64,000 bases of DNA from Brevundimonas sp. MYb52 (GCF_002979535.1 NZ_PCPB01000003.1:186001-250000), one strand, 5' to 3'. Shown: positions 45,008-55,805, counted from the first letter of the stretch. Made by a program: numbers and translations. The notes: generated by a model from the sequence alone, not told the origin.

Positions 45008-47121
45008 TGTCCCTGAACTCCATCATGAACATCGCCACCTCGGGCATGAACACCGCGCAGCAGCAACTGCGGGTGATTTCCGACAACGTCTCGAACGTCA
45101 ACACGCCCGGCTATATCCGCAAGATCGCCGACCAGCAGTCCTGGGCCAGCCAGGGCGTTGGCGCGGGCGTGGAGGTGGCGCGCATTCGTCTGGCCACTGA
45201 TCGTTTCCTTCAGGCCGCCAGCCTGAACGCCGGCGCCGACGCCGGCCGTCAGGCCGTCCGTTATGAGTTGTTCGATCATATCCAGTCGCTGTTCGGCGAT
45301 CCGGGCGCGGACACGGGCTTCTTCTCGCAGATCGACAAGATCTTCTCGGCCTTCTCGACCTCGGCCGAGAACGCCACCTCGGGGCCGCTGCGTCAGGATG
45401 CGATCTGGAAGACCCAGGCCATGTTCGACGAGGCCGCCCGCGTCGCCAAGGAAATCCAGGCGACGCGGGAAGAAGCAGACGGCCGCCTGGCCAGCGCTGT
45501 GGATCGCGTCAATGATCTGGTCGAACAGATCGAGAAGCTGAACGTCGACATCGCCAAGGCCAATGTCGTGGGCACGGACTCTACTGGCGCCCAGACCATC
45601 CAGGCCAGCCTGATCAATGAGCTGTCCGAACTGATGGACGTGCGGATCACCACCCGGTCGGTCGGCGGGGTCGAGGTGCGGACCGGGGCGGGCATTCTTC
45701 TGGCCGGGCAGGGTGCGTCGAAGCTGGAGTATAATCGGGCTGGGGCCGTTTCCTCGGAATCCGTCTTCAACCAGATCATGATCACGGAGCCGAACGGCCA
45801 GCGCCGTCCGCTGACCGAAGGTCTGGCCTCGGGCGAGATCAAGGGCCTGCTGGAGTTGCGCGACGTGGATGCGCCGGCGGCGGCGGATCGTCTGGGCGAA
45901 CTGATGACGCGCCTGGCCGATGAGTTGAACCGCGCGCATAACGCCTCGTCAGCCGTTCCGGCGCCGTCGGTCCTGAACGGCCGCAATGTCGGCCAGACGC
46001 TGGAAACGGCTCTGTCGGGCTTTACCGGCACGACCACCATCACCACGGTCAACGACCAGGGCGTCATCCAGAACTCGGCCGAGATCGTCTTCTCGGGCGG
46101 GACGATGACGATTAATGGCGTGGCCGCGACGCCCGCGACCTTCCTGGCCACCCTCAACGGCCAACTGGGCGGAGCGACCGCCAGCTTTGTCGATGGTCGC
46201 CTGAGCATTCAGGCGCCGGCGGGGCAGGGCGTCGCCATCGCCGATGACGCGACCAATCCCAGCAACAAGGCGGGACGCGGTTTCTCGCATTATTTCGGCC
46301 TGAATGATCTGGTCTCGACCGATCGGCCGGCGCTCTACGACACGGGGCTGACGGCGGCCTCGCAGCACGGCTTTACGCCGGGCGAGACGATCAAGTTCCG
46401 CTTCACCGACGCCTCGGGTTCGCGCATCCGCGACATTTCCGTGGCCGTGCCGGCGGGCGCCGGGACCATGGCTGAGATGCTGACGGCGCTGAACGACCCC
46501 ACGACGGGCGTCGGCCAGCATGGCCGGTTCAGCCTCAATGGCGCTGGCGAACTGATCTTCACGGGCCACGGCGCGCCGCCATCCACCATGTCCGTGGTCG
46601 AGGATGGCACCCGCCAGGTCCCGTCCGGCGTGTCGATGAGTGACCTGTTCGGCCTGAGCGGCGCCCGCGCCTCGCGCAGCGGCGGCTTTTCGGTGCGCTC
46701 CGACATCGTCAAGGACCCGTCCAAACTGGCGCTGGCCCAGTTGAACCTGGGCGTGGCGGCGGGCACGCCGGCGCTGAGCAAGAACGACGGCAGCGGCGGA
46801 CGCCTCTTGGCCAACGCCGATCAGAACGCGACCTCGTTTTCGGCTGCCGGCGGCGCCGGCGGGGTCAACATGTCCCTGTCGCGTTATGCGGCCGAGTTCT
46901 CGGGCGAGATCGGCGGCAAGGCGACGATGGCCAAGAACCGCTCGACCAGCGCGAGCGCCCTCTATCAGGAGGCCTCGGCGCGGCGCAGCTCGGTCGAAGG
47001 CGTCAATATGGACGAGGAACTGGTGCTGATGACCACCTATCAGCAAGCCTTTAACGCTTCGGCGCGCCTGATCCAGGCGGCGTCGGAAATGTACGACACC
47101 CTGATCGGGATGATGCGATGA
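45007..47121 (+). CDS. flgK: Flagellar hook-associated protein FlgK (HAP1)
   Basis: Junction protein between hook and filament. 704 residues. N-terminal LNSIMNIATSGMNTAQQQLR and VISDNVSNVNTPGYIRKIAD, a coiled region around 90-180, a long variable middle, and C-terminal EELVLMTTYQQAFNASARLI with YDTLIGMMR, as in all FlgK. There is no strong ribosome-binding site of its own; it may be coupled to the small ORF upstream. It overlaps flgL by ATGA. Confidence 0.95.
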   Translation: MSLNSIMNIATSGMNTAQQQLRVISDNVSNVNTPGYIRKIADQQSWASQGVGAGVEVARIRLATDRFLQAASLNAGADAGRQAVRYELFDHIQSLFGDPGADTGFFSQIDKIFSAFSTSAENATSGPLRQDAIWKTQAMFDEAARVAKEIQATREEADGRLASAVDRVNDLVEQIEKLNVDIAKANVVGTDSTGAQTIQASLINELSELMDVRITTRSVGGVEVRTGAGILLAGQGASKLEYNRAGAVSSESVFNQIMITEPNGQRRPLTEGLASGEIKGLLELRDVDAPAAADRLGELMTRLADELNRAHNASSAVPAPSVLNGRNVGQTLETALSGFTGTTTITTVNDQGVIQNSAEIVFSGGTMTINGVAATPATFLATLNGQLGGATASFVDGRLSIQAPAGQGVAIADDATNPSNKAGRGFSHYFGLNDLVSTDRPALYDTGLTAASQHGFTPGETIKFRFTDASGSRIRDISVAVPAGAGTMAEMLTALNDPTTGVGQHGRFSLNGAGELIFTGHGAPPSTMSVVEDGTRQVPSGVSMSDLFGLSGARASRSGGFSVRSDIVKDPSKLALAQLNLGVAAGTPALSKNDGSGGRLLANADQNATSFSAAGGAGGVNMSLSRYAAEFSGEIGGKATMAKNRSTSASALYQEASARRSSVEGVNMDEELVLMTTYQQAFNASARLIQAASEMYDTLIGMMR

Positions 47122-48059
47122 CCCGCGTTTCGACGTTTGGAAACTATCAGACCGCCCTGCTGCATCTGATGAACGCACAGGCGCGCGGCGAAGAAGCGCA
47201 GAACAAGGTCAACACCAAGAAAAACGCCACCGATCTGGTCGGCTTTGGTCGGCAGTCGGAAACCGTCATCGCGCTGAAGTCCAGCCAGACGCGGATTCAG
47301 GGCTTCATCGACACCAACAAGACGGTGGCCGACCGGCTGACCATGCAGGACCTGGGCCTGGGGCGGGTCGGCGACGCCGCAACCGCCGGGCGTCAGGCCA
47401 TCGCCAACGCCATCGCAGCCGGACGGATGGAAGGGCTGATGTCCGAGATGGAGACCATCTTCAAGATGGCTCAGGACGGCCTGAACATGAAGCATCAGGG
47501 CAAGTACCTGTTCGCTGGCGGCGACGTGGATCAGCAGGCCGTAGTCCTGCCCTCCACGCCTGTCGGAGCGACGGATCTCGAGAAACTGGCGACCATGCCC
47601 GCCACAGCGGACGCCTTCAGGAACGACCAGCTCAAGCAGACGTCCGTGTTGGACGAGACCGTGACCATGGACACGGGCTTCCTCGCCAGCGATGTGGGGC
47701 AGGCCCTGTTCGACGTCTTCCGCGACATCCAGATCTTGCATCAGGCCACGCCGCTGAACGGTCAGATGGACGATGCTCAGAAGACCGCCCTGACTGCGTT
47801 GATGACGCGGTTCGAAACGGCGGCCAAGGGCGTGGTCGACATCCAGGCCAAGAACGGCTCGATGCAGGCGCGCGTGGATACGCTGCTGGAATCCCAGGAA
47901 TCGCGAAAGATCTCGGTCGACACCATGCTGTCGGGCAAGACCGACGCCAACATGGCTGAGGCGGTGACTGAACTGGAAATGGCCCAGATCGCGCTTCAGG
48001 CCTCGGCCCAGGTGATCAGCCAACTGCGCCAGGTGTCGTTGCTCGACTATCTGCGCTGA
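47118..48059 (+). CDS. flgL: Flagellar hook-associated protein FlgL (HAP3)
   Basis: Second junction protein, structurally related to flagellin. 313 residues with the flagellin-type N-terminal helix (RVSTFGNYQTALLHLMNAQA), NKVNTKKNATDLVGFGRQSE and the C-terminal helix (VDTMLSGKTDANMAEAVTEL, EMAQIALQASAQVISQL, LLDYLR). Translation is probably coupled to flgK. Confidence 0.92.
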   Translation: MTRVSTFGNYQTALLHLMNAQARGEEAQNKVNTKKNATDLVGFGRQSETVIALKSSQTRIQGFIDTNKTVADRLTMQDLGLGRVGDAATAGRQAIANAIAAGRMEGLMSEMETIFKMAQDGLNMKHQGKYLFAGGDVDQQAVVLPSTPVGATDLEKLATMPATADAFRNDQLKQTSVLDETVTMDTGFLASDVGQALFDVFRDIQILHQATPLNGQMDDAQKTALTALMTRFETAAKGVVDIQAKNGSMQARVDTLLESQESRKISVDTMLSGKTDANMAEAVTELEMAQIALQASAQVISQLRQVSLLDYLR

Positions 48060-48172
48060 CGCTTTCGGCGCCATTCGGCGCTGAACGAAACGTCGCGACC
48101 GACGTTGATAAAGCTGCGCCGTATCCAGGGAGGGCGAGCTTGCAGGGCAGGGCTAAGGAAAGTCATCGGACG

Positions 48173-48201
48173 TTGACAGCCGCGATGCGGCTCGGTCTAA
48201 G
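48173..48201 (+). promoter_or_regulatory. Candidate housekeeping promoter for the mla operon
   Basis: TTGACA (48173-48178), 17 bases, TCTAAG (48196-48201, four of six to the -10 consensus). Start predicted near 48208, 36 bases before the permease ATG. Confidence 0.5.
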
Positions 48202-48243
48202 CCTTGCCATGCGCCTTCTTTCGCCAGTGTCGAAGACTGATCA

Positions 48244-49365
48244 ATGAGCCGAACGGCGCAGTATCAAATTCAGGACGGAGAAGGACAGGCGGCGGTTCTG
48301 CGTCTGTCCGGCGACTGGTCCACGACCGGCATCGGCCGTCAGGGCGATCGACTGGAGGTCGAACTCGCCGGACGCGCCGTTGGGACGCTGGATCTGACCG
48401 AACTGGGGCGCTTCGACACGGCTGGGGCTCTGGCCGTGGCTCAGGCCACGTCGCAGCCGATTCCCGAGGCGGCCTGGGCCGAGCGGCCCGAGGCCGGCCG
48501 CATCTACGCCATGGTCGAGAAGCTCGACCGGGAGTCCTGCGCGCCGCCGCGTCGCGCCCACGCCTTTACCCGCACCTTCGCCAAGATCGGCCTGGGGGTT
48601 TACGACTTCCTGGCCGAGGCCATGCTGTCGCTGGCCTTCCTGGGGCGGCTGATCGTCGCTGTGGGGTCGGCTTTCCGGCATCCCGGCGCCATTCGTTGGC
48701 CCGCCTGGTTCAGTCAGGCGGAACGGTCGGGGCTGGACGCCATCCCCATCATCGCCGTGACCAACTTCTTCATCGGCGCGGTCATTGCCTTCCTGGGGGC
48801 CAACCTGCTGACCCAGTTCGGCGCCGGGGTTTTCACCGTGCAACTGGTCGCGGTGTCGGTGCTGCGCGAGTTCGCCGTGGTCATCACCTCGGTCCTGCTG
48901 GCGGGCCGTTCGGCCTCGTCCTTCGCCGCCGAGATCGGCTCGATGCGCATGAACCAGGAGGTCGACGCCATGCAGGTCATGGGCGTGAACCCCTTTCAGG
49001 CGCTGGTGATCCCGCGCCTGGCGGCCATGGTGCTGATGCTGCCCCTGCTGACCTTCGTCGGCATGATCGCGGGCCTGTTCGGCGGCATGCTGGTGACGTG
49101 GAGCGAGCTGGCCTATGGCCCGGCCTTCTTCATCCAGCGCATTACCGAAGACCCGATGATGGACACCCATCTGATGGTCGGTCTGGTCAAGGCGCCGGTC
49201 TTCGCCGTCGTCGTGGCCGCCATCGGCTGTCGTCAGGGCATGTCGGTGGCCGGAGATGTAGAAAGCCTCGGGCGCCGGGTCACGGCGGCGGTGGTGCAGG
49301 CCATCTTCGCCATCATCTTCCTCGACGCCGTCTTCGCGATGATCTTCCTGGAGCTAAACCTGTGA
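48244..49365 (+). CDS. mlaE: MlaE-family ABC permease with N-terminal STAS-like domain
   Basis: Inner-membrane permease of an MCE (Mla-type) phospholipid transporter that maintains outer-membrane asymmetry. 373 residues. The first ~100 form a STAS-like (MlaB-like) domain (AVLRLSGDWSTTGIGRQGDR, LDLTELGRFDTAGALAVAQA). The rest is the MlaE permease (SGLDAIPIIAVTNFFIGAVI, QLVAVSVLREFAVVITSVLL, AGRSASSFAAEIGSMRMNQE, EVDAMQVMGVNPFQALVIPR). The STAS domain may replace a separate MlaB subunit. Start at 48244 has only a weak GAAGA. It overlaps the ATPase gene by GTGA. Confidence 0.92.
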   Translation: MSRTAQYQIQDGEGQAAVLRLSGDWSTTGIGRQGDRLEVELAGRAVGTLDLTELGRFDTAGALAVAQATSQPIPEAAWAERPEAGRIYAMVEKLDRESCAPPRRAHAFTRTFAKIGLGVYDFLAEAMLSLAFLGRLIVAVGSAFRHPGAIRWPAWFSQAERSGLDAIPIIAVTNFFIGAVIAFLGANLLTQFGAGVFTVQLVAVSVLREFAVVITSVLLAGRSASSFAAEIGSMRMNQEVDAMQVMGVNPFQALVIPRLAAMVLMLPLLTFVGMIAGLFGGMLVTWSELAYGPAFFIQRITEDPMMDTHLMVGLVKAPVFAVVVAAIGCRQGMSVAGDVESLGRRVTAAVVQAIFAIIFLDAVFAMIFLELNL

Positions 49366-50153
49366 CGGCCCGCGAGGAAAAGCCCAAGCGCGAGAACCTC
49401 ATTGAGGTGAGCGGCCTGCTGAGCCAGTTCGGGGACCGGGTGATCCATCAGGACCTCGATCTGAACGTGCGGCGCGGTGAAGTCCTCGGCGTCGTCGGGG
49501 GCTCAGGCACCGGCAAGACCGTGCTGCTCAACTCCATCATTGGGCTCAAGCAACCCGAAGGCGGCTCGATCAAGCTGTTCGGCTATGAGCGCGACGAGAT
49601 GACCAAGGCCGAGGCGGCCGAGGTTGAACGGCGCACCGGCGTCCTGTTCCAGCAGGGGGCGCTGTTTTCGTCGCTGACGGTGCTGGACAATGTGGCCTCG
49701 CCCCTGGTCGAGCACACGAACCTGCCGCGCAATACGATCCGCGAACTGGCCGAGATGAAGATCGCCATGGTCGGTTTGAAGCCTGAAGCCCTCTATCTGA
49801 AACCAGCAGAGTTGTCGGGCGGCATGAGAAAGCGGGTCGGTCTGGCCCGCGCCCTGGCGCTGGACCCGGAGCTGATCTTTCTGGACGAACCGACGGCGGG
49901 GCTGGACCCCATCGGGGCCGCCGCCTTCGACCAGTTGATCCGCGACCTGTCGGACGACCTGGACCTGACGGTCTTCATGATCACCCACGACCTCGACAGC
50001 CTTTACGCCATCTGTGACGAGGTGGCGGTTCTGGCCGATAAGCACGTCGTCGAGAAAGCCACGGTTCAGGAGCTGGAGCGTTCCGAGCATCCGTGGATCA
50101 AGGAATACTTCCTGGGGCCGCGCGGACGCGCCGCTCACCAGAGCGCCGCCTGA
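49362..50153 (+). CDS. mlaF: ABC transporter ATP-binding protein MlaF
   Basis: ATPase of the lipid transporter. 263 residues from GTG 49362: Walker A GGSGTGKT at 46-53, Q-loop GVLFQQGALFSSLTVLDNVA, signature ELSGGMRKRVGLARAL near 148, Walker B LIFLDEPTAGLDPI, switch His MITHDLDSL. FQQGALFSSLTV is typical of MlaF. The frame is open upstream, but that region codes for MlaE in another frame. Confidence 0.94.
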   Translation: MTAREEKPKRENLIEVSGLLSQFGDRVIHQDLDLNVRRGEVLGVVGGSGTGKTVLLNSIIGLKQPEGGSIKLFGYERDEMTKAEAAEVERRTGVLFQQGALFSSLTVLDNVASPLVEHTNLPRNTIRELAEMKIAMVGLKPEALYLKPAELSGGMRKRVGLARALALDPELIFLDEPTAGLDPIGAAAFDQLIRDLSDDLDLTVFMITHDLDSLYAICDEVAVLADKHVVEKATVQELERSEHPWIKEYFLGPRGRAAHQSAA

Positions 50154-50168
50154 GGAGAGCGGGACGAG

Positions 50169-51107
50169 ATGGAAAGAGACGCCCACTACGCTGCCGTCGG
50201 CATCGCCACAGTCGCCCTTTTGCTGGCGCTGGCCGTGTTCACGATCTGGCTGGCCCGCCTGCAGTTCAACAACGACTACGATGTCTATGACATCGTCTTC
50301 TATGGCCCCGTGCGCGGCCTGTCCGAAGGCGGCGAGGTCCACTTTAACGGCATCCGCGTCGGTGAGGTCACGGCCCTGAACCTGGACCCCAAGAAGGGGG
50401 ATCAGGTCATTGCGCGCGTCCGCCTGAACGGCACCACGCCGGTGCGAGTCACCTCGCGCGCCCAACTGGAACCGCAGGGCATCACAGGCCTGAACTACAT
50501 CCAGATCACGGCGGGCGAGGCGAGCAGCGCCCTGTTGAAGGATCAGTATCCCGACAACGTCGTGCCGGTGATTCAGAGCCAGCCCAGTCCGATTGCAGAA
50601 CTGCTGAGCGGATCGGGCACGGTCCTGGCCCAGACGGTGGATGCTCTGAACCGGATCAACCGGGTCATGTCGGACGACAACATCCGCAGCTTCTCGTCCA
50701 GCGTGAAGAACGTGGAGGCTCTGACCGCCGAGTTGGAAGCCCGCAAGGGCATGTTCCAGCAGCTTGAGGAAACCATCACCAAGGCCAACGCCGCCGTCGG
50801 CGAGTATCAGGCTCTGGGCGTCAGTGCGCGTCAGATGATCGACGGCGACGGCAAGCAGGCCATCGCCAACATCAACGCCGCCACGCGCGAGGCCCAGGCG
50901 GCCATCGCCTCGATCAACCGCTCGGCCACCGGCCTGGAAGGTTCGCTGGGCGACTTCGGCACCCAGACCGTGCCGCAGTTGAACGACACCATCCGTCAAC
51001 TGGATCAGGCCACGCGCTCGTTGCAGTCCCTGGTCGACAATGTGCGTGAAAGCCCGCGTGACTTCATCGCCAAGGCCCCGTCCAAGGAAATCGAGGTGCA
51101 GCCGTGA
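50169..51107 (+). CDS. mlaD: MCE-family lipid-binding protein MlaD
   Basis: Periplasmic subunit anchored in the inner membrane that ferries lipids to or from the permease. 312 residues: one N-terminal helix (YAAVGIATVALLLALAVFTI, about 6-25), then the MCE domain (YDIVFYGPVRGLSEGGEVHF, NGIRVGEVTALNLDP, ARVRLNGTTPVRVTSRAQLE, GITGLNYIQITAG), and a long helical C-terminal part (about 150-300) longer than E. coli MlaD, as in PqiB/Mce-like relatives. Overlaps the next gene by GTGA. Confidence 0.92.
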   Translation: MERDAHYAAVGIATVALLLALAVFTIWLARLQFNNDYDVYDIVFYGPVRGLSEGGEVHFNGIRVGEVTALNLDPKKGDQVIARVRLNGTTPVRVTSRAQLEPQGITGLNYIQITAGEASSALLKDQYPDNVVPVIQSQPSPIAELLSGSGTVLAQTVDALNRINRVMSDDNIRSFSSSVKNVEALTAELEARKGMFQQLEETITKANAAVGEYQALGVSARQMIDGDGKQAIANINAATREAQAAIASINRSATGLEGSLGDFGTQTVPQLNDTIRQLDQATRSLQSLVDNVRESPRDFIAKAPSKEIEVQP

Positions 51108-51736
51108 TCCGTTCTTCTCTTCTGATCGCCGCCGCGTCCATTGCGGTTTCCGGCGCCCTGTCCGGCTGCGCCTTGCTGGCGTCGCCTGATCCAGTCCAGC
51201 TCTATCGTTTCGGCGGGGCTTCGGCCTATGCCGGGACGGGGGCGACCTCGGCCTGTCCTGACGTCCATGTTGCGATGCGCCGGGTGGATTTCCCCGAAGC
51301 CGCGCGTGGAGACCGTATCCTGGCTGTGACCGGCGCCGAGGCCGCCTATATCAAGGGCGCGCGCTGGGTGTCGCCGGCCGAGACCCTGTTCGAGGAAGCC
51401 TTGCGCAACGCCTTCGCCGATGGCGGCACCTGCACGGTCCTCAGCGGCGGTCCCCTGACGCGCGACGGTCTGCTCCTGAGCGTGGACGTGCGTCGGTTCG
51501 AAGCGGCCTACGCTGCGCCGGGCGCCGTGCCGGAGGCCAATATCGTGGTCCTGCTGCGCCTGATCCGGCCCGGTGACCGAACCATCGTGGCGGAGGACCG
51601 CATCACGGTCAGCGAGAACGCCGGCGAGAACCGCCAGTCGGCCATCGTCGCCGCTTTCGATCGCGCCACCGCCGAGGCCAGCCGTCAGATCGTCCTGTGG
51701 ACCGACCAGCAGGGGTTCCAGGCCACGCGGGACTAG
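51104..51736 (+). CDS. ABC-type transport auxiliary lipoprotein (PqiC/LetC-like)
   Basis: 210-residue lipoprotein; signal peptide MIRSSLLIAAASIAVSGALS with lipobox LSGC at C22. Mature segment YRFGGASAY, VHVAMRRVDFPEAARGDRIL, GAEAAYIKGARWVSPAETLF, FEEALRNAF and VDVRRFEAAY matches the ABC_trans_aux family that sits with MCE transporters, probably linking MlaD to the outer membrane. Last gene of the operon, followed by a terminator. Confidence 0.88.
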   Translation: MIRSSLLIAAASIAVSGALSGCALLASPDPVQLYRFGGASAYAGTGATSACPDVHVAMRRVDFPEAARGDRILAVTGAEAAYIKGARWVSPAETLFEEALRNAFADGGTCTVLSGGPLTRDGLLLSVDVRRFEAAYAAPGAVPEANIVVLLRLIRPGDRTIVAEDRITVSENAGENRQSAIVAAFDRATAEASRQIVLWTDQQGFQATRD

Positions 51737-51756
51737 GGTTCATTCAGACCAAGAAA

Positions 51757-51788
51757 AACCCCGGCGGCCTCGCGGTCGCCGGGGTTTC
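51757..51788. terminator. Terminator of the mla operon and converging scoB
   Basis: Stem AACCCCGGCG / CGCCGGGGTT with a short loop, preceded by an A run and followed by T-rich sequence, so it can serve both converging units. Confidence 0.9.
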
Positions 51789-51811
51789 TGTTTTCAGCGG
51801 AGCAGGGCGGT

Positions 51812-52462
51812 TCAGCCCAGGTTCGCCGCCACCGTGTAATCGGCCTCGGTCTTGGCCGCGACCTCGTCCAGGGTCACGCCCTCGGCCAGTTCGATCAGTT
51901 CCAGACCCGAACCGTCCGGTTTGACGTCGAAGACGGCCAGGTCGGTGATGATGCGGCTGACCACGCCCGTGCCGGTCAGCGGCAGGGTGCAGGCCTTCAG
52001 GACCTTGGACTGGCCGTGCTTGTTGGCGTGATCCATGACCACGACCACGCGCTTGACGCCCGCGACCAGGTCCATGGCGCCGCCCATGCCCTTCACCAGC
52101 TTGCCCGGGATCATCCAGTTGGCGATGTCGCCGTTCTGGGCCACTTCCATCGCGCCCAGGATCGACAGGTTGATGTGGCCGCCGCGGATCATGGCGAAGC
52201 TGTCGGCGCTGCTAAAGTAGCTGCTCTCGGGGATCTCGGTGATCGTCTGCTTGCCGGCGTTGATCAGGTCGGGATCTTCCTCGCCCTCATAGGGGAAGGG
52301 GCCCATGCCCAGCATGCCGTTCTCCGACTGCAGGGTCACTTCCATACCCTGAGGGATGTAGTTGGCGACCAGGGTCGGGATGCCGATGCCGAGGTTCACA
52401 TAGAAGCCGTCCTGCAGTTCCTTGGCGGCGCGCTCGGCCAGTTGTTCGCGAGTACGAGCCAT
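51812..52462 (-). CDS. scoB: 3-oxoacid (succinyl-CoA:acetoacetate) CoA-transferase subunit B
   Basis: Beta subunit of a class I CoA-transferase moving CoA from succinyl-CoA to acetoacetate, used in ketone and polyhydroxybutyrate breakdown. 216 residues: [20 protein letters not shown], catalytic glutamate E47 in [52 protein letters not shown]. Its start overlaps the scoA stop (TAATG), as expected for a two-subunit enzyme. Confidence 0.95.
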   Translation of the reverse strand: MARTREQLAERAAKELQDGFYVNLGIGIPTLVANYIPQGMEVTLQSENGMLGMGPFPYEGEEDPDLINAGKQTITEIPESSYFSSADSFAMIRGGHINLSILGAMEVAQNGDIANWMIPGKLVKGMGGAMDLVAGVKRVVVVMDHANKHGQSKVLKACTLPLTGTGVVSRIITDLAVFDVKPDGSGLELIELAEGVTLDEVAAKTEADYTVAANLG

Positions 52463-53166
52463 TATGCGGTCTCCCGGCTGCGGACGGTGCGCTGTTCGAT
52501 GCGCTTCTCGGACACGGTCTGGATCAGGCGGTCGACATAGACGCCCGGCGTGTGGATGTGGTCCGGGTCCAGCGAGCCGACGGGGACGATCTCCTCCACC
52601 TCAACCAGCGTGACCTTGCCAGCGGTGGCCATCATCGGGTTGAAGTTGCGGGCGGTCTTGCGGAACACCAGATTGCCGCGCTCGTCGGCCTTCCAGGCCT
52701 TGATGATGGCCAGGTCGGCGACCAGGCCGGTTTCCATCACATAGTCGCGGCCGTTGAAGTTGCGCACTTCCTTGCCCTCGGCGACCAGGGTGCCGACGCC
52801 GGTGGCGGTGAAGAAGGCGGGGATACCCGCGCCGCCCGCGCGGATGCGTTCGGCCAGGGTGCCCTGCGGGTTGAACTCCAACTGCAGTTCACCGGCCAGA
52901 TACTGGCGCTCGAACTCCTTGTTCTCGCCGACGTAGGACGAGATCATCTTGGCGATCTGCTTGGTCTCCAGCAGTTGGCCCAGGCCGAAGCCGTCCACGC
53001 CTGCGTTGTTGGAGATGACGGTCAGTCCCTTGACGCCCGAGGCCTTCAGCCCCGCGATCAGATTTTCAGGAATGCCGCACAGGCCGAAACCACCGGACAT
53101 GACGGTCATCCCGTCAAAGGTCAGGCCCTCCAGCGCGGACGTGACGTCAGCGTAGATCTTGCGCAT
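52462..53166 (-). CDS. scoA: 3-oxoacid CoA-transferase subunit A
   Basis: Alpha subunit partner of scoB. 234 residues from ATG 53166: [98 protein letters not shown] and [20 protein letters not shown] are family motifs. The frame is open upstream to 53310 without family sequence. Diverges from the S9 peptidase gene. Confidence 0.95.
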   Translation of the reverse strand: MRKIYADVTSALEGLTFDGMTVMSGGFGLCGIPENLIAGLKASGVKGLTVISNNAGVDGFGLGQLLETKQIAKMISSYVGENKEFERQYLAGELQLEFNPQGTLAERIRAGGAGIPAFFTATGVGTLVAEGKEVRNFNGRDYVMETGLVADLAIIKAWKADERGNLVFRKTARNFNPMMATAGKVTLVEVEEIVPVGSLDPDHIHTPGVYVDRLIQTVSEKRIEQRTVRSRETA

Positions 53167-53333
53167 CGCTCTCCCTTTTTCACCGTCTGATGAATATTGC
53201 GGTCTTATCCGTCCATAAAGCGGGCGAGGGCGGCGGGCAAGCGTCGTCGGCGACCTTGGCGGTTGACCCTGCCCATAATCTTTCGTCAAACCGGAGAAAG
53301 CCGCGTTCAAGGCGAAGTTTCGGGGAAGAAACC

Positions 53334-55799
53334 ATGCGCAACACGATCCTGAGAGCCGCCCTGCCGGCGCTTGTCATTCTGGCCGCCGTGCCGGCCTTGG
53401 CGCAACCCGCCGCGGCTCAGGCTGTCGGCGCAGCGCCCACCTATCAGCAGCCGCCGCAGCCGATCGCGCAGATTCTGGACTCCAAGCCCAACCCACTCGC
53501 AAGCCTGAGTCCGGACCGTCGGACCCTTTTGCTGCAGGACCGTTCCAGTCTGCCGCGCATCGCCGAACTGGCCGAGCCCATGCTGCGTCTGGCCGGGTAC
53601 CGCTTCAATCCCCAGAACAACGGCCCGGCCAACAGCCGCGTGACCTGGCTGACCGGCCTCAGCTTCCAGACCGTCGAGGGCGCTGCCGCCCGTCCCGTCG
53701 CCGGTCTGCCTGCAAACGCCCGCCTGACCAGCGTCAGCTGGGCGCCGAATGGCAAGGCGGTGGCCTTCCTGCTGAACACCCCGACCGGTCTGGAGCTGTG
53801 GACCGCCGACGTGGCTTCGGCCCAGGCGCGCCGTCTGACGGGACCGAGCGTCAACGCCGTCGCCGGATCGGGTTACAGCTGGCTGCCCGACGCCTCGGGT
53901 CTGCTGGTGCAGGCCGTGCCCGCCGGTCGTCGCGCCGCCCCCGACGTGACCCGTCCGCCTGTGGGTCCGACCGTGGAAGAAACTGGCGGCCGTGCGGCCC
54001 CGGTGCGCACCTATCAGGACCTGCTGTCCGACGCGGGCGACGAGGCTCTGTTCGAGCACTATTTCACCAGTCAGTTGACCGTGGTGCCCCTGAACGGCCG
54101 CGCACGCACTATCGGCCAGCCGGGGGTCTTCCTGAACGCCTCGGTGTCGCCGGACGGTCGCTACATCCTGCAGACGCGGGTCAAGAAGCCCTATTCCTAT
54201 GTCGTGCCCGCCAGCCTGTTCCCGGCGGATGTCATCATCACCGACCTGAACGGGCGTGAGGCGCACCGCGTGGCCGACCTGCCGCTGCGCGACAACGTGC
54301 CGACGCCGTTCGACGCCGTGGCCCCCGGCCCGCGCTCGGCCCAGTGGCGGGCCGACGCCGACGCCACCCTGGTCTGGGTCGAGGCCCAGGACGGCGGCGA
54401 TCCGCGCAACGCCGCCGAGGTGCGCGACCGCGTCTTCATACTGCCGGCGCCGTTCAACGACCGTCCGCGCACCCTGGTGGACCTGAAGGAGCGCTATGCC
54501 GGCGTGCAGTGGGGCCGCGACGACACCGCCATCGTCAACAGCCGCTGGTTCAACACTCGCCACGAGACCCGCACCCTGGTCGATCCGTCGAACCCCGGCG
54601 TGGGCCGCGTCCTGGTCGATCGCAACTATCAGGACCGCTACAATGATCCGGGCTCGGTGGTTCTTGAGCCCAATGCGCGCGGTCGTTCGACCATCCGCTT
54701 CACCGCCGACGGGTCCAAGGTCTTCGTCGAGGGCGACGGCGCGACGCGTCAGGGCGAATATCCCTTCCTCGACACCCTCGACCTGAAGACCGGCGCGACG
54801 GAACGTGTCTGGCGCTCGGCTCAGGGCGAGTATGAAACCGTCGTCGGCATTCTGGACGACGCGGGCCGCAAGCTGATCACCTATCGCGAGAGCCGCACCG
54901 ATCCGGCCAACCTGCGCCTGCGCGATCTGGACGGCGGCGTGACCCAGCTGACCCAGTTCCCCGACCCGGCCCCGCAACTGGCTGACGTGAAGAGCCAGCT
55001 GATCACCTATACTCGCGATGATGGGGTCCAACTGTCGGGCACCCTCTATCTGCCCGCCGGTTACGACAAGGACCGCGACGGCCCTCTGCCTCTGGTGATG
55101 TGGGCCTATCCGGCCGAGTTCACCGACGCCGCCGTGGCCGGTCAGGTGGTCGATACCGAGAACCGCTTCGTGCGTCCGACCGGCATCAGCCATCTGTTCC
55201 TGCTGACCCAGGGCTATGCCGTGCTGGACGACCCGACCATGCCCATCATCGGCAAGGACGGGGCCGAGCCGAACGACACCTACATCGAGCAGTTGTCGGC
55301 CAGCGCCAAGGCGGCGGTCGATGCGGTGGTGGCCCTGGGCGTCGCGGACCGCGACCGGATCGCCGTGGGCGGCCACTCCTACGGCGCCTTCATGACGGCC
55401 AACCTGCTGGCCCACACCGACCTGTTCAAGACGGGCATCGCGCGGTCGGGGGCCTACAACCGCACCCTGACGCCGTTCGGTTTCCAGGCTGAACAGCGCT
55501 CCTACTGGGAGGCGACCGAGACCTATACGGAGATGTCGCCCTTCACCTACGCCAACAAGGTCAATGAGCCGATCCTGCTGATCCATGGCGGCGCCGATGA
55601 CAACTCGGGCACCTTCCCTGTGCAGTCCGAGCGCTTCTATGCCGCGCTGAAGGGCAATGGCGCGACGGTGCGTTACGTCGTTCTGCCGCTGGAAGCCCAC
55701 GGCTACCGCGCCCGTGAATCGGTCGGTCACACCCAGTGGGAAATGGTGACCTGGCTGGATCGCTACCTGAAGCCGAAGGCGACAGCGGCGGCGCAGTAA
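53334..55799 (+). CDS. Secreted S9-family serine peptidase
   Basis: 821-residue peptidase of the prolyl oligopeptidase family. A signal peptide ([20 protein letters not shown], cleavage after ALAQ) is followed by a beta-propeller-type region (about 50-560; [40 protein letters not shown]), then an alpha/beta hydrolase with catalytic S682 in [11 protein letters not shown]755 in GGADDNSG and H789 in [11 protein letters not shown]. The sequence around the serine resembles the glutamyl-endopeptidase (S9D) subgroup. The start at 53334 has GGGGAAG upstream and gives the signal peptide. A family A repeat begins a few bases past the stop. Confidence 0.88.
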   Translation: MRNTILRAALPALVILAAVPALAQPAAAQAVGAAPTYQQPPQPIAQILDSKPNPLASLSPDRRTLLLQDRSSLPRIAELAEPMLRLAGYRFNPQNNGPANSRVTWLTGLSFQTVEGAAARPVAGLPANARLTSVSWAPNGKAVAFLLNTPTGLELWTADVASAQARRLTGPSVNAVAGSGYSWLPDASGLLVQAVPAGRRAAPDVTRPPVGPTVEETGGRAAPVRTYQDLLSDAGDEALFEHYFTSQLTVVPLNGRARTIGQPGVFLNASVSPDGRYILQTRVKKPYSYVVPASLFPADVIITDLNGREAHRVADLPLRDNVPTPFDAVAPGPRSAQWRADADATLVWVEAQDGGDPRNAAEVRDRVFILPAPFNDRPRTLVDLKERYAGVQWGRDDTAIVNSRWFNTRHETRTLVDPSNPGVGRVLVDRNYQDRYNDPGSVVLEPNARGRSTIRFTADGSKVFVEGDGATRQGEYPFLDTLDLKTGATERVWRSAQGEYETVVGILDDAGRKLITYRESRTDPANLRLRDLDGGVTQLTQFPDPAPQLADVKSQLITYTRDDGVQLSGTLYLPAGYDKDRDGPLPLVMWAYPAEFTDAAVAGQVVDTENRFVRPTGISHLFLLTQGYAVLDDPTMPIIGKDGAEPNDTYIEQLSASAKAAVDAVVALGVADRDRIAVGGHSYGAFMTANLLAHTDLFKTGIARSGAYNRTLTPFGFQAEQRSYWEATETYTEMSPFTYANKVNEPILLIHGGADDNSGTFPVQSERFYAALKGNGATVRYVVLPLEAHGYRARESVGHTQWEMVTWLDRYLKPKATAAAQ

Positions 55800-55805
55800 G
55801 GCGCT

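Noticed and set aside
48204-49361. Upstream extension of the mlaF frame as a fusion protein
   Set aside because: The extension is Arg/Gly-rich shadow of mlaE in another frame; the GTG at 49362 gives a normal MlaF.
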